This document shows positions 1-6,709 of a DNA stretch of 10,824 nt, piece after piece. This DNA comes from Gemmatimonadota bacterium (GTDB lineage Bacteria; Latescibacterota; UBA2968; UBA8231): NCBI GenBank assembly GCA_026706165.1, contig JAPOZF010000431.1:1-10824 (forward strand), read 5' to 3'. The notes beneath the pieces are model-generated. The model did no database searches, was not told where the DNA came from, and was given only the letters and a program-made list of their open reading frames with translations. Position numbers and translations under genes: made by a program. The number at the start of each line of letters is the position of its first letter. Within the stretch, counting starts at the first letter, position 1.

Positions 1-2248
1 CAAAATCCTGTTTCTGCGCAACAAGAGCGGCTACAACGACTTCTTCGTCTACGACATCGAAGAGGATGAGGAGCGTCGCATCAGCGCCCGCCTCCGCGCC
101 AGGGACCCGAACGTCTCTCCCGACGGAGAGCGCATCGCTTTCGTTCGCCTCCGCGACGGCAATCACAGCCTCTGTCTGATCGATGCCGACGGCACCGACC
201 TCGTGCAGCTCACCAACCACAACGACCGCACCCAGATCTACGCGCCGCGATGGTCCCCCGACGGCGAGTGGATCCTCTTCAGCATCTTCAGCGGCGAAGA
301 CCGCGACATCGCCATGATGCGGGCGGACAGCCCCCCGCTTCCCAAGAAAACAGGTCTGCGCCCCCCGAAAGACGACACCCCGGACTCGCTCAAGGTTTTT
401 CCCGACAGTCTCGCCTACCCGGCGGCGGACACCTCGGGGTTCACCCCGCTGCTGGCATCGTCCGCTGACGAGCGCGATCCGTACTGGCTGCCCGACGGCA
501 GCGGCTTTGTCTTCGCCTGCGACCGCACCGGGATCTTCAACATCTACCAGTACACACTGGAGACCGGGGAAGTGCGGCAGCTCACCAACGTTCTCGGCGG
601 GGCATTTTCGCCGACCGTGGCAGGCGACGGGCGCGTGACCTACGCGAGCTACCACGCCAACAACTTCGACCTCTACGAGTTCGATCTCGACGGACCCGGG
701 GAACGCCTAGTCCACTGGGATCCCCTTGCCGACCGCGACTACCAAACCGTGGTTCGCGGGCCGAAACTTTCGGAGGACTACAGCGTGTTCCGCTACCGGG
801 GACGGCGCGTGCTCGACGTCATTCCCCTGTTTCAGGTCGGACCGACCTTCGTCGGCAACACTTTCGGACTCAACCAGATCAGCGGCGGCGGCCAGGTTTC
901 GGTTCGTGAAACCCTCGGAGGCGACGTCTTTGTTTTCTGGGGAGTCCTCGGGAAGAACTTTCGAGAGAGCACCGATCTCAACACCGATTTCGGCATCTAC
1001 GCCGAGCGCCGGTTGCTCCCTGCGGTGGGCAACAACCGCACTTTCAACCCCACTCTATGGGGGGGGTGGCGGCGGCGCGAAGTTGACTGGATCATCCGCG
1101 GGAGCAACGTGGTGGTTTCGGCTGATTCAGTTGCATCAACGATCTACCCGGCCCCGGTGGACACCGCAAACCTGCTGATCCCTGACGCCACCCAGCACAT
1201 CTATGAAGGATTTTCGAGGAAAGACCTGTTCAAGGATGTCTTCCAGATGTGGTCCGTCGGGGTCGATCTGCCGATCAGCAGGCGGCAACAGCTGACTGGG
1301 TTGTACACCAACCGCAACTACGACGAGAACTGGCTGCTGCACAGGTACCGCCAGCGCCTCGAAATATTCGTGATCCAGGACAGCGTCGACATTACCGGGA
1401 CCCTGCCCCCCTCCCTCACCAGTCTCGACACCACCACGGTTACTCCCGACGACCATTACTCCTTCTATGACGATCTCGACTTTTACACCTCGAACGATCT
1501 CACGCTGGCCTGGAACTACCGCAGGATCAAACCGACCGCCGATCGCATGATCAATGCGACCGGACGCTCGATGGCCCTCATCTACCGGTACATGAAGGCC
1601 AACCTCGCCGATTCGCTCGCCTTTACTGTAGATGACGGAATGCCCCGCGACATGCTGATTCCCGCGAAGCGGCCTCTTACTGTCAACGAATACGTCGGCG
1701 CCTATACCGAGAGGGTGGGCCTGCCGTTTCGAAACACCCTGACCTGGGAGGTCGTTGCGGCCTACCGCAACTTGAGCGTGAAACCTTACACCGTGGATGG
1801 GGGTTTTTTTGAGGGCCGCTTCTACTGGCCGCTGCGCTATTATCTGGGGGGACGGAATTTCCTGAGTGGATATCCGTATTTCGTACGGTCGGGCTCGAAG
1901 CTTCTGTACGGCCGTTTTGCCTACGGTTTTCCCCTGTTTCGCCGTCTCGACATGGGATTCCTGAACTTCAACTTCACCAAGGTCTATGCCGAGCTGTTTG
2001 CCGAGACCGGGGCGGTCGGCAACTTCCGAAACCTGAAGCTCGATGACTTCGATACCGACTCGTTCCTGTCGGACGTCGGCGGAGAGGTGCGCATGGAGCT
2101 GTACACCTTCTACCGTATTCCGATGCGGGCATTCTTCCAGGTCGCCCACCCCCTCAACCGCGATCGGGTGGAGCGCGAGCCGGACGAGCCGAAGATCGAC
2201 AAATGGCGGTATTACTTCGGTCTCGGACTGGTGGGACGGGGGTTGTAG
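1..2248 (+). CDS. TolB/PD40 beta-propeller fused to outer-membrane beta-barrel (5' end outside window)
   Basis: The reading frame is open from position 2 to the TAG at 2246-2248, giving 748 visible residues. A GTG at 203 is only an internal valine codon, because the frame and the repeat pattern continue upstream of it. The N-terminal third carries PD40/TolB-type propeller repeats: SPDGERIAFVR near residue 40, APRWSPDGEWILFS near 82 and DPYWLPDGSGFVF near 159. A proline- and aspartate-rich insert at about residues 106-160 separates two of these blades. From about residue 265 to the end the sequence changes to alternating aromatic and polar strands with glycine turns, for example YYLGGRNFLSGYPYF and LLYGRFAYGFPLF, as in BamA-like surface-antigen barrels. 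The last strand, YYFGLGLVGRGL, is aromatic but does not end in the usual terminal F or W. The likely location is the outer membrane with the propeller in the periplasm. The substrate or partner is unknown. Propeller identity is strong; barrel identity is good but comes from pattern reading. Confidence 0.85.
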   Translation, partial: KILFLRNKSGYNDFFVYDIEEDEERRISARLRARDPNVSPDGERIAFVRLRDGNHSLCLIDADGTDLVQLTNHNDRTQIYAPRWSPDGEWILFSIFSGEDRDIAMMRADSPPLPKKTGLRPPKDDTPDSLKVFPDSLAYPAADTSGFTPLLASSADERDPYWLPDGSGFVFACDRTGIFNIYQYTLETGEVRQLTNVLGGAFSPTVAGDGRVTYASYHANNFDLYEFDLDGPGERLVHWDPLADRDYQTVVRGPKLSEDYSVFRYRGRRVLDVIPLFQVGPTFVGNTFGLNQISGGGQVSVRETLGGDVFVFWGVLGKNFRESTDLNTDFGIYAERRLLPAVGNNRTFNPTLWGGWRRREVDWIIRGSNVVVSADSVASTIYPAPVDTANLLIPDATQHIYEGFSRKDLFKDVFQMWSVGVDLPISRRQQLTGLYTNRNYDENWLLHRYRQRLEIFVIQDSVDITGTLPPSLTSLDTTTVTPDDHYSFYDDLDFYTSNDLTLAWNYRRIKPTADRMINATGRSMALIYRYMKANLADSLAFTVDDGMPRDMLIPAKRPLTVNEYVGAYTERVGLPFRNTLTWEVVAAYRNLSVKPYTVDGGFFEGRFYWPLRYYLGGRNFLSGYPYFVRSGSKLLYGRFAYGFPLFRRLDMGFLNFNFTKVYAELFAETGAVGNFRNLKLDDFDTDSFLSDVGGEVRMELYTFYRIPMRAFFQVAHPLNRDRVEREPDEPKIDKWRYYFGLGLVGRGL
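1059..1066 (+). repeat. Eight-base G tract in the propeller-barrel gene
   Basis: Eight consecutive G within the barrel-coding part, in the codons for TLWGGWRRR. The frame is intact as given. G tracts of this kind in surface-protein genes are sometimes slippage sites, but eight bases is at the short end and high GC content makes such runs commoner by chance. Confidence 0.85.
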
Positions 2249-2255
2249 AAGCCGC

Positions 2256-2384
2256 GTGGTCCGGGTCGACCTGCGCAAACTGGCGTTGCGGCTCAAAGTC
2301 GTGGAAATGCTCAGGATCTACGCCGAGCGCAGACGAATGCGTGAGGCGCCGGCCATCTGGCGCCGCCTGATCCGGCCCAACTGA
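2256..2384 (+). CDS. Possible small basic protein (42 aa), doubtful
   Basis: A GTG eight bases after the barrel gene's stop opens a frame of 42 codons ending in TGA at 2382-2384. The product is rich in arginine and leucine (it starts VVRVDLRKLALRLK and ends RRLIRPN) and could form a basic amphipathic helix. No clear Shine-Dalgarno sequence sits at normal spacing; the nearest purine-rich stretch is about 14 bases or more upstream. The same frame is already open through the 3' end of the barrel gene, so an arbitrary open stretch in GC-rich DNA is a real alternative. I recognise no family. Confidence 0.2.
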   Translation: MVRVDLRKLALRLKVVEMLRIYAERRRMREAPAIWRRLIRPN

Positions 2385-2401
2385 CGGCCGGTGCGGCGCG
2401 A

Positions 2402-2545
2402 GTGAAAATCCAGCATTTCAAAGCGGCTTTGTTGCTTGCCGCGGCCATCCCGGCCGCCTCCCGATGCAGCGCATTCGCGCATTCGGAGCTGATGGCATTC
2501 GGCGACAGCTCCCCCTTGAAAGAGCTACCCGGCCTGCCCCGATAG
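2402..2545 (+). CDS. Possible small secreted protein (47 aa) with signal-peptide-like N-terminus, doubtful
   Basis: A GTG-initiated frame encodes a 47-residue product beginning VKIQHFKAALLLAAAIPAAS. It has a basic N-region (K2, K7), a hydrophobic core at about residues 8-19, and small residues near a plausible cleavage region around SAFAHS at 23-28. A cysteine at residue 22 does not sit in a standard lipobox. The predicted mature part would be only about 20 residues. The last 21 bases overlap, tail to tail, the 3' end of the minus-strand VOC gene. There is no clear Shine-Dalgarno sequence. It could be a real small exported peptide, the 5' remnant of a lost secreted-protein gene, or chance, since alanine- and leucine-rich stretches are easy to obtain in GC-rich DNA. 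Confidence 0.22.
   Translation: MKIQHFKAALLLAAAIPAASRCSAFAHSELMAFGDSSPLKELPGLPR
2441..2457. other. GC-rich perfect hairpin in convergent intergenic region
   Basis: GCGGCC and GGCCGC form a six-base-pair perfect stem around a five-base loop (ATCCC). It lies between the two convergent transcription units, where termination is expected. No T-run follows it on either strand, so it does not qualify as an intrinsic terminator on sequence alone. It also lies inside the 47-codon candidate frame. Confidence 0.25.
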
Positions 2546-2908
2546 CCTGCGTTCGAAGAGCTGCAGGTTGAGCCCGTTGGGCCCTTCGAAGAAAGCCAAG
2601 TGGATACCTCCCGCTCCCGCGTCGAAGGGCTCCTTCGTTATTGTCACCCCCTTCTCCCGAAGCTCCTCGGTCGCCGCCTGGATATCCTCCACCACCAGGG
2701 ATACGTGGTGAAACCCCACAGGGTTCCCCGTCGACTTTGCGGGCATCAGCTCGAGGATGATGTCGCCGCTCTTCATGAAAACGTAGTCGTCGTCATCCTC
2801 GTTGGGGAAACGCTCACTGACCTCGAGTCCGAGAGTTTCGGTGTAAAACCGCACGGCGCTTTCCACGTCGTCTGTAACGAAGGCGATTTTGTGGATCCTG
2901 TTGACCAT
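2525..2908 (-). CDS. VOC superfamily (glyoxalase/methylmalonyl-CoA epimerase-like) protein
   Basis: A 127-residue protein with the paired beta-alpha-beta-beta-beta modules of the vicinal oxygen chelate fold. Module 1 starts MVNRIHKIAFV with AVRFYTETLGLEV following. Module 2 starts at GFHHVSLVVEDI and ends FFEGPNGLNLQLFE. Candidate metal ligands are H6, E53 (in ILELMP), H68 and E119, at the positions expected for metal-dependent members. The ATG at 2908 was chosen because an AGGAG lies seven bases upstream and the fold begins there; the frame stays open for 91 more codons upstream, but that stretch overlaps pgsA and has no family sequence. It follows pgsA by 22 bases as the last gene of the run. 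The family includes glyoxalase I, methylmalonyl-CoA epimerase and resistance proteins. The short second module and GPNG loop fit a generic glyoxalase-like enzyme at least as well as an epimerase, so no substrate is assigned. Confidence 0.85.
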   Translation of the reverse strand: MVNRIHKIAFVTDDVESAVRFYTETLGLEVSERFPNEDDDDYVFMKSGDIILELMPAKSTGNPVGFHHVSLVVEDIQAATEELREKGVTITKEPFDAGAGGIHLAFFEGPNGLNLQLFERRLSGQAG

Positions 2909-2915
2909 CGGTCGA

Positions 2916-2920
2916 CTCCT
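2916..2920 (-). promoter_or_regulatory. Shine-Dalgarno site for the VOC gene
   Basis: AGGAG on the minus strand, seven bases before the ATG at 2908. It decides between this start and the much longer open frame running back into pgsA. Confidence 0.7.
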
Positions 2921-2930
2921 GCAGTTGGGT

Positions 2931-3488
2931 TTACCTGGATTGAATTCGCAGCACGCGGCGAAGGTAGTCGATGCTCGACGCCAGCAGCAAAGCGGCTGCA
3001 GTTGCGACCGCGGCAAGCGCCAGACCAGGAGGGGCGCCAAAAACGTAACAGGCAAGGGCGAGAACCATGGCGGCAGTGGCGCCCTTTCCCAGCGGTGAGG
3101 GGAAAAGGACCAGCCCGCGAGTTCGGAACAGGTACACCCCCACCGCCACGATGGCGGCATCCCTGACGAGTTGCAAAGCAATCAGCCACACCGGAAAGCC
3201 GAACCACACAACCAGCGCCAAGCCGATTCCGCCGACCGCGATCTTGTCGGCCAGGGGATCGAGGATCTTGCCGGTTCGCGAAACAAACCCGAGCCGGCGG
3301 GCGCAATAGCCGTCCAGGAAATCGGTGGCTGCTGCCCCGATCAGGATAGCACCCGAAAGCCAGGATGCCCCGGCCCCCCCCCCGGTTTCGGCGTCCCGGC
3401 GCAGACTCAACAGCAATACAGGAACCAGGGCGACGCGCAGAGCGCTGAGCGCATTCGGAAGCGCGGAAAGAGTCCCTGCGGCGATCAC
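2931..3488 (-). CDS. pgsA: CDP-alcohol phosphatidyltransferase, probably phosphatidylglycerophosphate synthase
   Basis: An integral membrane protein of 185 residues that transfers a phosphatidyl group from a CDP-activated lipid to an alcohol, most likely glycerol 3-phosphate, the first step to phosphatidylglycerol and cardiolipin. The family signature D-x2-DG-x2-AR-x8-G-x3-D-x3-D is intact at residues 56-81 (D56, D59, G60, A63, R64, G73, D77, D81). The start LPNALSALRVALVP at residue 10 is also typical. Hydrophobic segments lie at about 19-29, 44-55, 84-100, 103-118 and 136-170. Length is normal for PgsA. The start is GTG at 3488, whose GTGA overlaps the recN stop by four bases, implying translational coupling; no strong Shine-Dalgarno is seen. 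A run of ten G encodes GGGA at residues 36-39, in the loop after the first membrane helix. The choice of PgsA over other CDP-alcohol transferases rests on size and motif context. Confidence 0.88.
   Translation of the reverse strand: MIAAGTLSALPNALSALRVALVPVLLLSLRRDAETGGGAGASWLSGAILIGAAATDFLDGYCARRLGFVSRTGKILDPLADKIAVGGIGLALVVWFGFPVWLIALQLVRDAAIVAVGVYLFRTRGLVLFPSPLGKGATAAMVLALACYVFGAPPGLALAAVATAAALLLASSIDYLRRVLRIQSR
3374..3383 (-). repeat. Ten-base mononucleotide G tract inside pgsA
   Basis: Ten consecutive C on the plus strand, read as ten G in the pgsA coding strand, covering the codons for G36, G37 and G38 and the first base of A39. Tracts this long are prone to polymerase slippage, and loss or gain of one base would frameshift the gene before its catalytic motif. 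As given, the tract keeps the frame. Confidence 0.9.
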
Positions 3489-5191
3489 CTGAGCAGTTCT
3501 TCGGCGTGCTGTCGCGCTGTTTCCGATACCGACTCCCCTGCCAGCAGGCGGGCGACTTCGTCCCGGCGCTCGGATGCATCGGACAGGCGATGGACCTCGG
3601 TCACGGTGCGCCCCCGGCGCTGGATCTTGCGCACCGAGAAATGACAGTCAGCCAGGCTGGCTATCTGCGGCAGGTGCGTGATCGCAATCGCCTGGTGGGA
3701 GTGGGCGAGGTGTTTGAGCTGCTGCCCGACTGCGCTGGCGATGCGCCCGGAGATACCGGAGTCGATCTCGTCGAAAACGAGGGTAGACACCACGTCCCGC
3801 TCGGCGATGATCCCCTTGAGCACAAGCATGATGCGCGAAATCTCCCCGCCCGAGGCGACACGTGCGAGGGGGCGGGGCGGCTCCCCGGGGTTGGTTGAAA
3901 TGAAAAAAACAAGCTTCTCGACCCCGGCGGCGTCGGCCCGGTAGCGAACCCCGTCGATTTCAACGAGGCCGTTCGGATCTTGCTCCCGGGTGCACCTCGC
4001 TTTGAAACTGGCATTGGGGATCCCCAGGGTCCCGAGTCCCTTCTCGACCTCTCCTGCCAGCGCAGAAGCGGCTTTCTCCCGCCGCCCTGACAGAACCCGG
4101 CAGTCCCGGGCAAATTTTCCCACGATTTCGGCGTAGCGGCTGCCCGCCGCTGCGATCGCGCTCTCCATTTCCTCCAAGCGATCTCCTGCGACCTCCAGTT
4201 CCCGCGCGGTCCGGGCAACGTCGGCCAGTGTGCCGCCGTACTTCCGGGTCAGGCGGCCGAGCTCGAACAGACGCTCCCGAGCCTGCTCCAGCCGCTCCGG
4301 ATCGGGCTCGAGACGATCGAGATACTCCCTGAAGGCAGCTGCCACGTCCTCGGCGCGAAACAGCAGCTGCTCCACCTCCTCGGCAAGCTGCCCGAGACGG
4401 GGATCGATCTCGATGAGGCGATCCAGCTGGCGCCGGCACCCACCCAGAACCTCGATGGTGGCTCCGTCGTTCCTGTACAGCCGATCGAAGACAGAACCTA
4501 CTTCGGAGGAGAGCTCGGCCTGGTTTGCCAGCACTTTCACCTCCGTTTCCAGGAGCTCGTCTTCTCCCTCTTCGGGACCGATGCGCCGGATTTCCTCGAG
4601 CTGGAAAGCCCGGAGCTCCTCCTCTCGCAGCAACGCAGCGCGTTCCCGCTCGAGGTTCGCCAGCTCCCCCGCGCAGCGCTCCACCTCGTGGAAGGAAGCG
4701 CGCAAGGCAGCTGCGGATTCTCCCAGCTGTGCGCAGGCGTCGAGGAAACGGACGTGCTGGTCTTCGTCGAGAAGAGACTGGTGCTCGTGCTGCCCGTGAA
4801 GATCGATCAGGACTCCCCCGATCTCCTGCAGCCTTTTCAGCGGCACGATACGGCCGTCGACAAAGGCGCGGGAGCGGGTGCTCTCCCTGATTTCGCGCCG
4901 CAGTGCAAGCTGTCGGCCGGTGACTTCGACTCCCATCTGCCCCAACCTTTTCAAGGCTTGCCTGCCTGTGCCCGTCTCATCGAACTCGAACAGTCCCTCG
5001 ACCGCACAGCGGTCGCAGCCGCCGCGAATCAGGTCGGATCTCGCCGTCCCGCCGAGAATGCAGTTCAGGGCCCCGAGAAGGATAGACTTTCCGGCGCCGG
5101 TTTCCCCTGTGATGATGTTGAGTCCGCGATCGAATTCGATCTCGGCGTGCTCGATCAGTGCGAAGTTTTCAATCAGGAGCCGGGTCAGCAT
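3485..5191 (-). CDS. recN: DNA repair ATPase RecN
   Basis: An SMC-like ABC ATPase that acts in double-strand break repair together with RecA. Counting from a GTG at 5194 the protein has 569 residues; from the preferred ATG at 5191 it has 568. In the 569 numbering, the N-terminal head holds LLIENFALIEHAEIEF and Walker A GETGAGKS at 30-37. The middle is long alpha-helical coiled coil rich in Glu, Arg and Leu, roughly 160-400. The C-terminal head holds the signature ASGGEISR at about 447-454, Walker B LVFDEIDSGISG at about 472 and the switch region AITHLPQIA near 502-510. All ATPase motifs are intact and the length is normal. The start is ambiguous: the sequence reads GTGATG, and either codon overlaps the xseB stop (four bases or one). 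I prefer ATG. The stop overlaps the pgsA start. Confidence 0.97.
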   Translation of the reverse strand: MLTRLLIENFALIEHAEIEFDRGLNIITGETGAGKSILLGALNCILGGTARSDLIRGGCDRCAVEGLFEFDETGTGRQALKRLGQMGVEVTGRQLALRREIRESTRSRAFVDGRIVPLKRLQEIGGVLIDLHGQHEHQSLLDEDQHVRFLDACAQLGESAAALRASFHEVERCAGELANLERERAALLREEELRAFQLEEIRRIGPEEGEDELLETEVKVLANQAELSSEVGSVFDRLYRNDGATIEVLGGCRRQLDRLIEIDPRLGQLAEEVEQLLFRAEDVAAAFREYLDRLEPDPERLEQARERLFELGRLTRKYGGTLADVARTARELEVAGDRLEEMESAIAAAGSRYAEIVGKFARDCRVLSGRREKAASALAGEVEKGLGTLGIPNASFKARCTREQDPNGLVEIDGVRYRADAAGVEKLVFFISTNPGEPPRPLARVASGGEISRIMLVLKGIIAERDVVSTLVFDEIDSGISGRIASAVGQQLKHLAHSHQAIAITHLPQIASLADCHFSVRKIQRRGRTVTEVHRLSDASERRDEVARLLAGESVSETARQHAEELLR

Positions 5192-5469
5192 CACCGCCTG
5201 CCCTCAGTCCCGGTATCGAAGTCCTGGTCGGGTGTTTCTTCGAGAAACTCAAGCTCGAACTCTCCCCCGACTTTCTCTATCAGAACCTGGACCCGCTTGC
5301 GCGTCTGATCCAGCATCCTGCCACAGGCACGCGAGGCCGCAACTCCACGCTCGAAGACCAATAGTGACTCCTCCAGCGTCAGGGTCCCGGACTCCAGGCG
5401 CTCTACGCTTTCTTCCAGCAGCGCCATCGCCTCTTCGAAACTCTGGGGAGCGGTCGAGTCTTCAGCCAT
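5191..5469 (-). CDS. xseB: Exodeoxyribonuclease VII small subunit
   Basis: A 92-residue helical protein that binds the large subunit XseA to form exonuclease VII, which degrades single-stranded DNA to short oligonucleotides. The family core is clear: QSFEEAMALLEESVERLESG at about residues 9-28, then LTLEESLLVFERGVA and a helix containing CGRMLDQTRKRV. The ATG at 5469 was chosen because it starts just before this core. The frame stays open upstream to 5577, but those residues lie over the end of xseA and are not XseB-like. It overlaps the xseA 3' end by eight bases, as expected for coupled subunits made in a fixed ratio. The C-terminal tail after about residue 70 is acidic (Glu and Asp) and looks disordered; at 92 residues the protein is slightly longer than the usual size of about 80. 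Confidence 0.93.
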   Translation of the reverse strand: MAEDSTAPQSFEEAMALLEESVERLESGTLTLEESLLVFERGVAASRACGRMLDQTRKRVQVLIEKVGGEFELEFLEETPDQDFDTGTEGRR

Positions 5470-6709
5470 TGCCTTTGGTCCCGGTTGCGGTCCGGGTGGT
5501 GAACCTACTGCCCGGTGAGACCTCCTCGACGAGACAACCCGCCTCTCCCTCCGCGAAACGCAGCCGCAAGCGGTCACCGGGACTCAGGTCGCCGCCTTTG
5601 CTCACGGACAGACCGCTGCCGGCATGCGAACAGCAGGCAAACCCGCGCGACAAGCCGGCGAGCGGATCGGTGGATTTCAGCCGCAGAACGGACGTCCCGA
5701 AACGAGACCCCGTTTTTTTCAGGTGCCGGTCCAGGGCGTCGACGAGCCGGCCGCGCATCTCGTCCAGGCTCTGCTCCGATTGCTCCAGGCGCCCCCGCAG
5801 GGCGTACAGCAAACTCTCGGGGTCGCGGTCTTCCAAGCGCTGCCTGGACTCGGCGAGGCGTTCGCGGCTTGCCCGCAGCAGAGCCCTGGTACGCGCGGCG
5901 ACTTCCCGCCGCAGCTCCATCTGGTCGGGGGTCGCCAGCTCGGCCGCGGCGGAAGGAGTTGGTGCGCGGAGATCGGCTGCGTAATCGGCGATCGTATAGT
6001 CGATCTCGTGTCCCACGGCAGATACCACCGGAAGGCGGGAGTTGTGTATCGCCCGGGCCACCACTTCCTCGTTGAATGGCCACAGATCCTCCGGCGACCC
6101 GCCGCCGCGACCGACGATCAGCAGGTCCGCGTCGGAATGGGCGTTCAGATCGGCGATTCCGTGTGCGATTGCCTCGGCGGCACCAGGACCTTGTACCCGC
6201 GTAGGGCGCAACACGATCTGCACTCCAGGTGAGCGCCGCTGCACGACCTGAAGGATGTCCCTGACTGCCGCTCCGCTGGCGGAGGTAACAACCCCGACGC
6301 ACCGCGGAAATCGCGGCAGGGGTTTCTTCCGTTCCTCCGCGAACAGGCCCTCCGCTGCCAAGCGGTCGCGAAGGCGCTCGAAAGCGACCGCCATCTCACC
6401 GACCCCGACCGGCTGCACCCAGTACACGTGCAACTGGTAGCGTCCTCCGCGCTCGTAGACCGAGACGTTGCCGTAGACCAGCAGCTGTACACCCGGCTCG
6501 GGAATGAAGGTCAGCTCGCGGGCATAAAACCGAAACATCACGCAGCTGATCTGACTCGACTCGTCCCGCAGGGTCCAGTAGCAGTGTCCGGACGAAGCGC
6601 GCGAAAAATCTGATACCTCGCCGATGACCCAACCCATCTCGAGCGAGTCTTCCAGAACGCTTTTTACCCGCGCCGTGATCTCCGAGACTGTCAGGGCCCG
6701 GTTTGCCAT
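5462..6709 (-). CDS. xseA: Exodeoxyribonuclease VII large subunit
   Basis: The catalytic subunit of exonuclease VII, 415 residues. Residues 1 to about 100 form the N-terminal OB-fold that binds single-stranded DNA (starting MANRALTVSEITARVK, then GWVIGEVSDFSRASSGHCYW). The catalytic domain carries GVVTSASGAAVRDI at about 139-152, VGRGGGSPEDLWPFNEE around 199-215, SAVGHEIDYTIADYAADLRA at about 230-249 and APTPSAAAELATP just after; these are the family hallmarks. A charged helical region follows (about 262-355), then a short C-terminal beta segment. The ATG at 6709 was preferred over an in-frame codon 38 residues upstream, because the OB-fold starts there, a Shine-Dalgarno site sits six bases away, and it forms a TGATG junction with the ymdB stop. 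The length is slightly under the E. coli protein but ordinary. Confidence 0.97.
   Translation of the reverse strand: MANRALTVSEITARVKSVLEDSLEMGWVIGEVSDFSRASSGHCYWTLRDESSQISCVMFRFYARELTFIPEPGVQLLVYGNVSVYERGGRYQLHVYWVQPVGVGEMAVAFERLRDRLAAEGLFAEERKKPLPRFPRCVGVVTSASGAAVRDILQVVQRRSPGVQIVLRPTRVQGPGAAEAIAHGIADLNAHSDADLLIVGRGGGSPEDLWPFNEEVVARAIHNSRLPVVSAVGHEIDYTIADYAADLRAPTPSAAAELATPDQMELRREVAARTRALLRASRERLAESRQRLEDRDPESLLYALRGRLEQSEQSLDEMRGRLVDALDRHLKKTGSRFGTSVLRLKSTDPLAGLSRGFACCSHAGSGLSVSKGGDLSPGDRLRLRFAEGEAGCLVEEVSPGSRFTTRTATGTKGNG

Noticed and set aside
1136..2296. A 386-codon open frame on the minus strand opposite the barrel gene
   Set aside because: It is antisense to a clearly coding strand, has a biased Val/Glu/Gly/Arg composition, shows no recognisable domain, and is explained by the codon bias of the GC-rich sense gene.
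2441..2457. The hairpin as an intrinsic terminator
   Set aside because: There is no T-run on either side; kept only as a low-confidence structural note.
2469..2484. A tandem duplication of the octamer GCGCATTC
   Set aside because: Two copies of an eight-base unit are too little to call a functional repeat or attachment site.
2909..3181. An N-terminal extension of the VOC protein by 91 residues
   Set aside because: The extension overlaps pgsA in another frame and is not VOC-like; a good Shine-Dalgarno site and the fold start both point to the ATG at 2908.
4878..5984. A 368-codon plus-strand frame opposite recN, xseB and xseA
   Set aside because: It is rich in Arg, Ser and Pro with no domain and crosses three well-supported minus-strand genes; a shadow frame.
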